Origin: Dehalococcoidia bacterium UBA1151
GTDB taxonomy: Bacteria; Chloroflexota; Dehalococcoidia; Lucifugimonadales; Lucifugimonadaceae
Reading direction: 5' to 3'
DNA: 5,452 bases
NCBI GenBank assembly: GCA_002311865.1
Contig: DBZV01000198.1
Span: 1 to 5,452 of the forward strand
The first letter of the stretch is position 1. Each line of letters begins with the position of its first letter. Of the stretch, positions 1-5,452 are shown one piece after another. The notes below the pieces were generated by a model, which saw only the letters and a list, made by a program, of their open reading frames with translations, was not told the DNA's origin and searched no databases. Made by a program: the position numbers and the translations under genes.

Positions 1-56
1 GCCTTCTCGAATACTGGAAGGTATCGGCGTCATCTGGCCGTAGAAAAACCTGACCC

Positions 57-81
57 AATAAAACCCCCGCCATTTGGCGGG
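57..81 (-). terminator. Intrinsic terminator of the flavin reductase gene
   Basis: A perfect 6-bp GC-only stem (66-71 with 76-81, loop of 4) lies 28 bases past the stop of the leftward gene at 110-592. Read on the minus strand it is followed by two G and a T-rich tail (TTTTATT, complement of 57-63), the form expected of a rho-independent terminator. Read rightward it has only a short GTTTCT tail, so it could weakly end a rightward gene entering from the left edge as well. Confidence 0.75.
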
Positions 82-109
82 CGTTTCTACTATCGCTTTA
101 TCGCAAGCA

Positions 110-592
110 CTAGCCGGCGTAACTCAAATCGACGCCCGCAAGCGTCGTTGCCTCGCCACTTGAAGGACCGACGTCTCCCCCAACCACTTCGCCAAAAAAG
201 ACTGTGTGGTCCCCAGGCTGGCTACTGTCCACAACTTTGCACTCAACCCAGCCTACCGCCACGCCCAGAACCGGAGCGCCTGTTTCGTGAACTGAGGATT
301 CTTGACCCTCAAGTCGGCCCTCACCAGAAGTTGAGTGGGCTGTCAGCTTGAGAGCAAGATCATGTGTTCCCCCAGGCATGAAGTTGATAGAGAAAACACC
401 TGTTGCTTTGATATTGGATGCAGTGTGGGAATCAGACTGCACAGCAATCGAGTAGAGACGTGGCTCGAAGGAAACCTGCGTCCCCCAATTTGCCGTCATT
501 ACGTCTTTTGTACCGTCGGCGGCAACGGATCCCACTGCCAGCAGGCCGTAGACGGCCTTGCTAATACCTGCACTCGGGTCGGCTTCGGACAT
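110..592 (-). CDS. Flavin reductase family protein (FMN-binding split barrel)
   Basis: This 160-residue protein matches the flavin reductase-like (DIM6/NTAB) family: small cytoplasmic FMN-binding split-barrel proteins that reduce flavin with NAD(P)H, or serve as the flavin component of a monooxygenase. Visible hallmarks are the N-terminal strand GLLAVGS (about 16-22), the flavin-phosphate-binding segment with TANW at 33-36, the strand SFEPRLYSIAV (41-51), SDSHTASNI (53-61), the FSINFMP strand (67-73), and the late GDHTVFFGEVV strand (127-137) typical of the family end. Length is normal for a single-domain member. The ATG start is backed by an AGGAG ribosome site 6 bases upstream (599-603 on the other strand). 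It stands alone, ended by the hairpin at 57-81. No partner oxygenase is in view, so the substrate and true role are unknown; a heme- or F420-binding split-barrel relative is a less likely alternative. Confidence 0.85.
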   Translation of the reverse strand: MSEADPSAGISKAVYGLLAVGSVAADGTKDVMTANWGTQVSFEPRLYSIAVQSDSHTASNIKATGVFSINFMPGGTHDLALKLTAHSTSGEGRLEGQESSVHETGAPVLGVAVGWVECKVVDSSQPGDHTVFFGEVVGGDVGPSSGEATTLAGVDLSYAG

Positions 593-696
593 CTCTCGCT
601 CCTGGAAGTTATTTATGTGGCGGCTTATTTACTTCGAACATTCATTTAGATAACGGATGGGCGAATACGATCTTGATCCACCTAGATATACCACGT

Positions 697-730
697 ATCG
701 AGTTGTCGATCTTCAGGTTGCGAACCTGAA
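697..730. repeat. Tandem pair of perfect hairpins
   Basis: Two palindromes are separated by one base. The first is ATCGA/TCGAT (697-701 with 706-710, loop GTTG). The second is TTCAGGTT/AACCTGAA (712-719 with 723-730, loop GCG), a perfect 8-bp stem. Neither is followed by a good T-run on either strand, so they are not ordinary terminators. They lie about 105 bases upstream of the flavin reductase start, and could be an operator or a folded part of its leader RNA. Function is inferred only from position. Confidence 0.5.
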
Positions 731-988
731 TTGTGCGCCCATCTTATGGTCAATTCCGTCAGGCCACAGACGCCGCCAGATGAAAGTGGCGAAAAAGTGG
801 CCCCGGAAGCCCGATATCAGAGGAATCAATTAGTCGTCAGGAGTGAACGATCGGCGATGTATTCGTATCGCAGAGTTTCATGTATTGGTACACATTTCTT
901 GCGTTAGGTCTGGCCTGTGTGGACGCGGTGAAATCACATGCCAATGATCGAGGCCAGAGCTATCGCACAGTGATAACCTCAAAAGGTT

Positions 989-1011
989 GAGAGTCCTGCA
1001 ACCAGGCTCTC
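989..1011. repeat. Hairpin upstream of tRNA-Ala
   Basis: GAGAG (989-993) pairs with CTCTC (1007-1011) and CCTG (995-998) with CAGG (1003-1006), leaving one bulged T at 994 and a CAAC loop. That is nine base pairs, 55 bases upstream of the tRNA. A smaller AACC/GGTT hairpin (975-978 with 985-988) abuts it, and the same AACC could instead pair with GGTT at 1012-1015, giving two alternative folds. On the minus strand the hairpin is followed by AACCTTTTGAGG, a poor terminator tail. Confidence 0.45.
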
Positions 1012-1066
1012 GGTTCTCCAGTGTGGAATAAGGCCGCTAACCACCGGTCAATCGGCACAACATCGT

Positions 1067-1142
1067 GGGGCTGTAGCTCAGCTGGGAGAGCACCTGCTTT
1101 GCAAGCAGGGGGTCGTCGGTTCGAGTCCGATCAGCTCCACCA
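1067..1142 (+). tRNA. tRNA-Ala (anticodon UGC)
   Basis: A complete 76-base cloverleaf can be folded by hand. The 7-bp acceptor stem is GGGGCTG with CAGCTCC, the D arm is GCTC/GAGC, the anticodon stem is CCTGC/GCAGG around the loop TTTGCAA (anticodon TGC at 1100-1102), and the T arm has loop TTCGAGT. The G3-U70 wobble pair, the identity mark read by alanyl-tRNA synthetase, is present (1069 with 1136). The discriminator is A and the 3' CCA is encoded (1140-1142). It is followed 17 bases later by its own terminator and stands alone, not inside an rRNA operon in this window. There is no sign of a disrupted tRNA end or a repeated 3' segment that would mark an integration site. Confidence 0.97.
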
Positions 1143-1158
1143 CCACATTTGAACTGAC

Positions 1159-1202
1159 AAACGGTCATTTCCGCGTCGCTGCGGGGTGGCCGTTTTCTTT
1201 TT
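1159..1202 (+). terminator. Strong rho-independent terminator after tRNA-Ala
   Basis: AAACGGTCA (1159-1167) pairs with TGGCCGTTT (1187-1195) over nine positions with one T-G wobble. Inside it, CCGC (1171-1174) pairs with GCGG (1181-1184) around a GTCGCT loop. The T-rich tail TTTTCTTTTT runs from 1193 to 1202. Orientation fits the rightward tRNA. It also lies just past the stop of the leftward thermonuclease gene (1222), where the same stem could slow polymerase, but the minus-strand tail is only GTTTG, so termination in that direction should be weak. Confidence 0.88.
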
Positions 1203-1221
1203 GACAGCAGTTGGACTGAAA

Positions 1222-1740
1222 TTAACTCCAAAGACAACCAGCACCATTAGAACGCGCTGACTCCTCTAGGCCAACCAATGTGTCGCGGTGCTGCCCATCT
1301 CGCGCCCATGCTTCGGCCAGCCCATCGCCAATCAAGATCACATCAATAGAGAATCCCTCTGCCGTGTACACATAAGCCAATCGTCTCCCAAAGGTATCTG
1401 TTGCCCGCGGCCCGTTCTCCAAGCGCACGGTAGCGCCCGCCAGTCGGCGCAGACGATCAGTAGCTTCTGCATAGCAGGCTTCACCGCGCTCAGGGGTGTC
1501 TACTCCATAAAGACGCACTCTAGTGCCATCTGATAGGTCCAGCGTGTCACCGTCGATCACACGGCCTACTGAGAAGGCTTCACAACCGGGGCAATCGAAT
1601 GATGTGGTCGGTGGCTCTGAGCTGATGGCAGGCTCATCAAGCGTTGGTGTCAGGCTGGTGGAATTACTACCGCAACCGAGCGCAGTGGCGACGCAGATCA
1701 GGCCAAGGAGAAGCGCGAATTTGATGTTGATAAGGCCCAC
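1222..1740 (-). CDS. Thermonuclease (SNase-like) lipoprotein
   Basis: This 172-residue protein has a lipoprotein-type signal (hydrophobic 7-21, lipobox-like ALGC with Cys23), then a Ser/Thr/Pro-rich linker (24-48) and a staphylococcal-nuclease fold from about 56 to the end. The calcium-dependent catalytic set is recognisable: VIDGDT (61-66, Asp63/Asp65), Arg76, the YGVDTPE segment (78-84, Asp81/Glu84), and FGRRLAYV (117-124) carrying the second active-site Arg. It should cleave DNA or RNA outside the membrane, perhaps for nutrient scavenging. Four cysteines besides Cys23 (C50, C53, C89, C169), including a CPGC pair just before the nuclease domain, suggest disulfides. The start is GTG, because an in-frame TAA lies three codons upstream and no other start precedes the signal peptide. 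The ribosome site is poor. A TATATA element at 1789-1794 (minus strand) might be a -10 box, but lacks a good -35. Confidence 0.88.
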   Translation of the reverse strand: MGLINIKFALLLGLICVATALGCGSNSTSLTPTLDEPAISSEPPTTSFDCPGCEAFSVGRVIDGDTLDLSDGTRVRLYGVDTPERGEACYAEATDRLRRLAGATVRLENGPRATDTFGRRLAYVYTAEGFSIDVILIGDGLAEAWARDGQHRDTLVGLEESARSNGAGCLWS

Positions 1741-1894
1741 TCCGCTAGGTTACCAACTTGACCGCCGATGGGCCTGCGGGGGCTTTGTATATATCGGGGT
1801 GGTGGTGTGAGTGTTGACATTTCACCTTCAACTGCGACGTACTGGATTCCACCATTGACGGGACGATCGCAACCTTCGGCCAAGGAATGCCTCC

Positions 1895-3493
1895 CTAGGC
1901 GCGCGGTGAGGCACGGTTCTGCCTCCGCCGCTCGTCCTTGTACCTAATCCCCCATGGGAGTCCTAGCCGTAGGCATAACGTTCCAGCCAAGCTGAGACAG
2001 CCGATGGGCGTGCGTCTTACGAACACGTGATATGAAATGAGCAGCACGATGCTCACGCCGAATAGCAGTCCAAAGAATTTAACGGCGGAGGGAGCATCCC
2101 ACGTACGAACCCATGATTGAGCCAGAATCACCAGCGGGAGGTGGATTACGTACATCCAGTAGGAAGCGTCCGACAGGTATCGAACGACTCGATACTCCTG
2201 AGAGAGCAGAGCGCGAAACAGCCCCAGCAGTCCGAAGATCATCGCCCAGGTGAACGCGATCTGGAGAACTGATGTGATCACCCAGGGCGTTTCCGGGCTC
2301 AGGAATGTGACTACTAGCCCGATGGGGAACAGGATGATGAGCGTAAGCGGCAAGATCACGAACCACCATCTGCCCGGCGCATCGATCATCATAGTGCCTC
2401 GAGCTGTGCGCCGGCCAAACGCAATTGAACCGAACGCGAAGAACACGGCGTAGTAGGCAAGGACGTGCCATTCAGGGATCAGCCCGGTTGATGTGTCAGG
2501 TCCGAATACTGGCTTATCGCCTCCGGCGCCCATTTGAACCTGGAAGAGCAGAGTCACCGGGATCAATAACCATATCGACTGGCCAACTCCGGGCAATACA
2601 CTCCAGAGGCTGTCAGTGACGCTGTTGGCGACGGCTGCGACGACTACGAAGCCCGCGAGAAGCCACAGCAGGAACCACAGAAACCACAGGTGGTGAAAAC
2701 TGGTGATCCACGTATCTAACTCCGACCGCTCAGCCTTATTCTGGGCACCGTGTCCCCATTTTTCGCCTTTGGGATTCTTGAGATCCTCCCACTCAGTTCC
2801 CTGTGGACGGACATCGACAATCCCGAACTCGACAAGGACATCGGCTACTTCGTTTGACCCTGCGAAAAAGGCGTAACCGAATGCTGAGTCGCCATTTTTA
2901 TCTACGGCGTTCGGGTCGGCTCCAGCCTTGAGAAGAATTTCGGCGATTTCAGCGTTGTCGATAAGCGCGGCCAGATGAAGCAAGGTGAGACCGTTGTCAC
3001 CTCGGGAATGGGGGTCATTGCCGTTGTTGAGGTAATCCTCAACTGCACCGGCGTTCTGGATCATGATTGCGCCCCAGATGTCATCGACCTGTGACTTGAT
3101 CACTTCCGCAGATACCCAGTTCATCAACGGCACGATGGTCACGACTCCGATGGCCAACGGAAGCGCGATCCGGCGGACGCGGTGCCACACGAATGACCTG
3201 GTTCCATACCGTCGCCACAGCATTGCGGTGAATAACCCACTCAGCAGGAAGAATAGCGGCATGCGGAACCCATGAATCGCGGCGAGGACCTCATCATATT
3301 GCCCGTCGATGCTGGATGTCTGGTCCTGCACCGGCCAGAACGATGGGAAGAATGCAAGCGAGATGTGCAGGACAACGCCGAGGAGCATGGCGAATCCCCG
3401 GAGCGCGTCAAGGTCGTGTCTTCGCGTTTCGGGCACCGTGGTGATTGGAGAGTGCTCGGGTGCTGGGATCTCGATCTTAGTAGGGTGGATCAT
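1895..3493 (-). CDS. Acyltransferase-3 membrane protein with inserted ankyrin repeats
   Basis: This 532-residue integral membrane protein resembles the acyltransferase-3 family, closest in feel to MdoC/OpgC-like members, which move acyl groups from the cytoplasm onto surface glycans. Family marks are DLDALRG (27-33), the R-x10-H pair (Arg32, His43), RMPLFFLLSGL (77-87, the RxxxFF motif), HHLWFLWFLLWLL (267-279), SYWMYVIHLPL (444-454) and VRRTPIG (492-498). About ten membrane segments are visible: three before residue 127, seven after 265. Between them lies a soluble stretch (about 130-265) with roughly three ankyrin repeats (141-228). By the positive-inside rule (the Arg-rich loop 94-108 is cytoplasmic) this stretch should face outward. 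The ATG is preceded by AAGGA 5 bases upstream and overlaps the kinase remnant's stop as ATGA, implying translational coupling with the uppP transcript. The substrate is unknown. No clear terminator follows in the 154 bases before the nuclease gene. Confidence 0.87.
   Translation of the reverse strand: MIHPTKIEIPAPEHSPITTVPETRRHDLDALRGFAMLLGVVLHISLAFFPSFWPVQDQTSSIDGQYDEVLAAIHGFRMPLFFLLSGLFTAMLWRRYGTRSFVWHRVRRIALPLAIGVVTIVPLMNWVSAEVIKSQVDDIWGAIMIQNAGAVEDYLNNGNDPHSRGDNGLTLLHLAALIDNAEIAEILLKAGADPNAVDKNGDSAFGYAFFAGSNEVADVLVEFGIVDVRPQGTEWEDLKNPKGEKWGHGAQNKAERSELDTWITSFHHLWFLWFLLWLLAGFVVVAAVANSVTDSLWSVLPGVGQSIWLLIPVTLLFQVQMGAGGDKPVFGPDTSTGLIPEWHVLAYYAVFFAFGSIAFGRRTARGTMMIDAPGRWWFVILPLTLIILFPIGLVVTFLSPETPWVITSVLQIAFTWAMIFGLLGLFRALLSQEYRVVRYLSDASYWMYVIHLPLVILAQSWVRTWDAPSAVKFFGLLFGVSIVLLISYHVFVRRTPIGCLSLAGTLCLRLGLPWGIRYKDERRRQNRASPRA
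2810..3073 (-). other. Ankyrin-repeat block within the acyltransferase
   Basis: Residues 141-228 of the acyltransferase read as ankyrin repeats. The best unit is 166-198, with DNGLTLLHLAAL, NAEIAEILLKAGADPN and a closing AVD that restarts at KNG. A first, degenerate unit (141-165) has AVEDYLNNGNDPHSR. A last unit (199-228) has NGDSAFGYAFFAGSNEVADVLVEFG. The spacing is close to the usual 33 residues. Ankyrin repeats normally bind proteins. A charged segment (229-262) links the block to the next membrane helix. Confidence 0.85.
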
Positions 3494-3705
3494 ACATTTC
3501 CTTGAAGAGTCACGGTGAAGTGTGCGCCGTGGTCTGGCTCATTGGCGGCAGTAACGGTTATTTTGTGGGCACCAACAATCGCCGCCACAATCGCCAGACC
3601 CAGACCTGGGCCATCATCAATGACATCAAGGGTGATCCGCTCATCTTCTTCACGCAGTGTTACAAATACCGTGGCGTTTGGTGGCGTGTGCATTCGTACA
3701 TTAGA
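3490..3705 (-). pseudogene. Histidine kinase remnant (HATPase domain, lid deleted)
   Basis: This short frame (67 residues from an ATG at 3691-3693, homology extending 4 residues upstream to Ser at 3703-3705) is the tail of a sensor histidine kinase. It keeps the end of the N box (NVRMHTPP), the strand ITLDVIDDGPG (G1 box, Asp27 and Gly29), then at once LGLAIVAAIVGAH (G2 box) and the final strand GAHFTVTL. The sensor, dimerisation helix with phospho-His, and F box/ATP lid are missing. About 30 residues expected between DDGPG and LGLAIV are absent, and two GG expected after AH also appear lost. The ATG has no ribosome site. It begins 14 bases after the uppP stop, and its TGA overlaps the acyltransferase ATG. 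It cannot work as a kinase. I take it as a gene fossil kept in the transcript, though a small translated peptide that couples ribosomes to the next gene is possible. Confidence 0.8.
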
Positions 3706-3719
3706 CGGTGCCGGTCTAG

Positions 3720-4553
3720 TCAGACGCCGGCAGCTCGAGCTATCAACACACCAATCCCGGCCAGGCTTGTGTAGGCGATGAATGGCTTCAGCGATGCCTT
3801 TGTCAGAACATGAAGGAAACCACCTATCGCCAGGTAGCCGGTAATGAACGCTATCACCGCACCAAGCACAACTTGGCCCCAGTCTGCGCTCTCCATCGCA
3901 CTATTGGTCAGGGCATCAACAATCACATAAAGGCCCGACCCTCCGAGGGCCGGTACAGCCATGAGAAATGACAATCTGGCGGCTGAATCGCGGTCCATAT
4001 TAACCGCTATTCCAGCGGCGATTGTAGTTCCAGACCGCGATACGCCAGGGATAACCGCCAACGCCTGAGCGATGCCGATGATGACACTATCTTTCATTCC
4101 GATGGACGTGATGGAGCGGCTTCGGTTGCCAACATACTCAGCAAAGATAAGCATCGCAGATGTCGCAAGTAGAAACGCTCCTACTGCCTCTGGCGAACGC
4201 AGGTGATCTTCAAGCGTGCTCTTGAAGATCACGCCGAAAATGGCAAGTGGCACGCTGGCCAGCACAAGTAACCAGAGCAGGCGTATCGCCGGGATTGACT
4301 GATCAGCCGACGCATCCCCTAAACGCACGACATCGCCTGAGAAGAAGCCTCTGCCCATAGATATCCAGGTAGCACGGAAGTAGATCAGCACCGCACCAAG
4401 GGTTCCAAGATGCACCGCACCATCAAAAACCAGACCCTGGTCGGGCCAATCAAAAAGCCAGGATCCGAGTATCAGGTGCCCCGAACTGCTCACCGGTAGG
4501 AACTCCGTCACTCCCTGAATTATGGCGAGCACGATGGCCTGGAGGGTGCTCAT
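3720..4553 (-). CDS. uppP: Undecaprenyl-diphosphatase (UppP/BacA family)
   Basis: This 277-residue membrane enzyme removes a phosphate from undecaprenyl diphosphate on the outer face of the membrane, regenerating the lipid carrier for peptidoglycan and surface glycan assembly; higher dosage gives bacitracin resistance in known members. Both signature motifs are intact: QGVTEFLPVSSSGH (13-26, the (E/Q)xxxE motif with Gln13 and Glu17, and His26), and PGVSRSGTT (169-177, with Arg173). FDGAVHLGT (43-51) matches the conserved first cytoplasmic or re-entrant region. About eight hydrophobic segments are present and the length matches E. coli UppP (273), so it is full length. The ATG sits where family members begin, but no ribosome site is visible upstream (AACAAGCC), so initiation may be weak or leaderless. 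It heads the leftward group with the kinase remnant and acyltransferase, and is divergent from the lipoprotein gene. A perfect 12-bp inverted repeat lies inside it. Confidence 0.96.
   Translation of the reverse strand: MSTLQAIVLAIIQGVTEFLPVSSSGHLILGSWLFDWPDQGLVFDGAVHLGTLGAVLIYFRATWISMGRGFFSGDVVRLGDASADQSIPAIRLLWLLVLASVPLAIFGVIFKSTLEDHLRSPEAVGAFLLATSAMLIFAEYVGNRSRSITSIGMKDSVIIGIAQALAVIPGVSRSGTTIAAGIAVNMDRDSAARLSFLMAVPALGGSGLYVIVDALTNSAMESADWGQVVLGAVIAFITGYLAIGGFLHVLTKASLKPFIAYTSLAGIGVLIARAAGV
4203..4232. repeat. Perfect 12-bp inverted repeat inside uppP
   Basis: GTGATCTTCAAG (4203-4214) and CTTGAAGATCAC (4221-4232) are exact reverse complements around a 6-base CGTGCT loop. On the coding strand this stretch encodes VIFKSTLEDH, residues 108-117 of UppP, in the loop before the HLRSP segment. 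The uppP transcript could form a strong hairpin there. No T-run follows on the minus strand (CTGCGTTCGCC), so it is not a standard terminator. Confidence 0.9.
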
Positions 4554-4741
4554 GGCTTGTTGATTCTGTTCGAAATTGTTTGGCAGGGTGACATCATCAA
4601 TACATTCTCAACTTTCAGCGCACCGGATGTCAGGCGATAATCTAACGGGCCATCGCCAAAATCACGATCTGGCATGCGGTGCGGCCGTACCGATCGCAAC
4701 TGATACGTCATCTGAACTTAGCTACACGTTTAATCTTGTCC

Positions 4742-4745
4742 GGAG
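4742..4745 (+). promoter_or_regulatory. Ribosome binding site deciding the lipoprotein start
   Basis: GGAG stands 4 bases before the TTG at 4750-4752. It supports that TTG over the farther in-frame starts (TTG 4576, ATG 4627), which would put the signal peptide 50-70 residues inside the protein. Confidence 0.5.
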
Positions 4746-4749
4746 CCGA

Positions 4750-5448
4750 TTGAACATTACGACACCGCGTTATTTCGCATCCATCCAGGTTTCCATTTAT
4801 GCACTGCTCTTTGTCGTGGCGTTGGGCGCAATCGCTTGCTCCGGGAATGAAGGTGATGGAAACCAGACGCCCAGAGTCGAATCGATTCAAATGCCAACGA
4901 TCGCTCCAGAACAGGAGCACCTCATTGAGGTTGGCGACGCTGATTACCGCGGTTGCACTGGTCTTGTGGAACTTGGCGATGTGGCCCGAGCAGCGAACTC
5001 TCAGGTCGTGATGCGAGAAGACCCGAACAGATTTAATCTGGGAGTCCCGGGAGATGCTGACATCCTGGGAATTCTGGCTGTATGCGTACTTGAGTTTCAC
5101 TTAGTTGGAACCCATGGCGAACCTGGCACCACCGTCACCCTCCGCTCAACCTCGTTTTATTCAGACGAGAATGCGACATCACAGTTCGCGAGGTTGCAGG
5201 TTAGCGCCAATATAATCGTGCTGCACCTGGAGCCAAGAGCGAAGCTTGCGACAGACCAATTTGGACCCAACTCATATCTTCTAATCGCCAACGATGACCG
5301 TCTGGGCGCGATTGCGGCATTTCGGGTGAAGAACACGGTCACGCAGTTGTCTACCACCATCGCCGATGACGGTTCACTGCTCCTCGATTCCGACGATCTT
5401 CAGGATCTGGCAGAAATCGTTAGGACAAATCTCATCTCCGGCGGATAG
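4750..5448 (+). CDS. Hypothetical lipoprotein
   Basis: I do not recognise a family. Taking TTG 4750 as the start gives a 232-residue protein with a 29-residue lipoprotein-like signal: MNITTPRYF, a hydrophobic core (about 12-28), and GAIAC with Cys30 as the lipidated residue (-3 Ala makes the lipobox imperfect). After it come an acidic, Gly/Asn/Pro-rich linker (31-55) and a mature domain with two cysteines (Cys69 in RGCTGL, Cys112 in LAVCVLEF) that could form a disulfide, alternating beta-type strands (TTVTLRS, NIIVLHLEP, SYLLIAND, IAAFRV), and an acidic tail. It is likely anchored on the outer face of the membrane. The frame is open upstream to 4576, but those codons look non-coding. It is divergent from uppP across 196 bases; GATAAT at about 4640 is a possible -10 box without a clear -35. 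No terminator is visible before the window ends. Confidence 0.65.
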   Translation: MNITTPRYFASIQVSIYALLFVVALGAIACSGNEGDGNQTPRVESIQMPTIAPEQEHLIEVGDADYRGCTGLVELGDVARAANSQVVMREDPNRFNLGVPGDADILGILAVCVLEFHLVGTHGEPGTTVTLRSTSFYSDENATSQFARLQVSANIIVLHLEPRAKLATDQFGPNSYLLIANDDRLGAIAAFRVKNTVTQLSTTIADDGSLLLDSDDLQDLAEIVRTNLISGG

Positions 5449-5452
5449 CTTC

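Larger units (their letters stand above)
593..1066. other. 474-base gene-free stretch with hairpins
   Basis: This gap separates the divergent flavin reductase gene (leftward) and tRNA-Ala (rightward), so both promoters should lie here, but I find no convincing -35/-10 pair for either. It holds a tandem pair of hairpins at 697-730, an 8-bp inverted repeat TCTGGCCT/AGGCCAGA at 909-916 and 951-958, a bulged 9-bp hairpin at 989-1011, and a short direct repeat AAAGTGGC at 783-790 and 794-801 (11-base pitch). A 53-codon open frame at 746-907 has no ribosome site and no recognisable family. The stretch could carry an untranslated leader, a small RNA, or decayed sequence; I cannot tell which. Confidence 0.5.

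Noticed and set aside
1..53. Possible C-terminal end of a rightward gene entering from the left edge
   Set aside because: Two frames stay open from the edge, stopping at 41-43 (ending EGIGVIWP) and 51-53 (ending SSGRRKT). Too little is present to choose either or to call a gene.
746..907. 53-codon rightward open frame in the gap before the tRNA
   Set aside because: No ribosome site, no family resemblance, and Arg/Ser-rich composition typical of random frames.
1067..1142. Integration (att) site at the tRNA 3' end
   Set aside because: No second copy of the tRNA 3' segment, integrase or mobile gene occurs in the window.
1037..1237. 66-codon minus-strand open frame over the tRNA
   Set aside because: It is the antisense of tRNA-Ala and its terminator. 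Its GADRTRTDDPLLAKQ-like sequence is a known artefact of translating across a tRNA gene.
1814..1842. TTGACA on the plus strand as a promoter -35 box
   Set aside because: The -10 position 17 bases on reads ACGTAC, and no rightward gene follows.
1698..1883. 61-codon minus-strand frame between acyltransferase and nuclease genes
   Set aside because: It overlaps the signal peptide of the nuclease in another frame, lacks a recognisable domain and has no supporting ribosome site.
2079..2471. 130-codon minus-strand frame inside the acyltransferase
   Set aside because: It is a shadow in another frame of a well-supported membrane protein, with His/Arg/Pro-rich, non-protein-like composition.
4576..4749. 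N-terminal extension of the lipoprotein from TTG 4576 or ATG 4627
   Set aside because: The added residues have no domain and would bury the signal peptide. TTG 4750 has a GGAG just upstream and gives a normal signal length.

Overview
This is a bacterial chromosomal window with mostly compact genes and no mobile element, CRISPR array or phage gene that I can see. Base composition looks balanced (not computed). Two lipoprotein-type signal sequences, GTG and TTG starts, an encoded tRNA CCA end, and an N-box in the remnant kinase that resembles those of actinobacterial and related kinases would fit Chloroflexota (possibly a marine Dehalococcoidia/SAR202-type lineage) or another high-to-medium GC group. 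This placement is a weak inference; nothing here fixes the taxon.

Layout. At the left edge is an intrinsic terminator, then a leftward flavin-reductase-family gene (110-592). A 474-base non-coding stretch follows, with several perfect hairpins and no convincing gene. Next come a rightward tRNA-Ala(UGC) (1067-1142) and its strong terminator (1159-1202). Leftward on the minus strand are a secreted or lipid-anchored thermonuclease (1222-1740) and then, reading in transcription order from the right, uppP (3720-4553), a broken histidine-kinase remnant (3490-3705) and an acyltransferase-3 membrane protein (1895-3493). The rightward gene at 4750-5448 is a hypothetical lipoprotein, divergent from uppP.

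How they fit. uppP, the kinase remnant and the acyltransferase lie in one direction with junctions of 14 bases and a 4-base ATGA overlap, so they look co-transcribed. UppP recycles the undecaprenyl carrier used for wall and surface glycans. Acyltransferase-3 proteins typically acylate surface glycans, so a cell-envelope theme is plausible but inferred. The two lipoproteins and the nuclease also act outside the cytoplasm.

The most unusual points are: (1) an ankyrin-repeat block spliced into a long loop of the acyltransferase, predicted by topology to face the outside of the cell; (2) a histidine kinase reduced to its ATP-binding end with the ATP lid precisely missing, its stop codon overlapping the acyltransferase start; (3) a perfect 12-bp inverted repeat inside uppP; and (4) the structured, gene-free stretch before the tRNA. 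I do not see a complete undescribed defence or biosynthetic system here.
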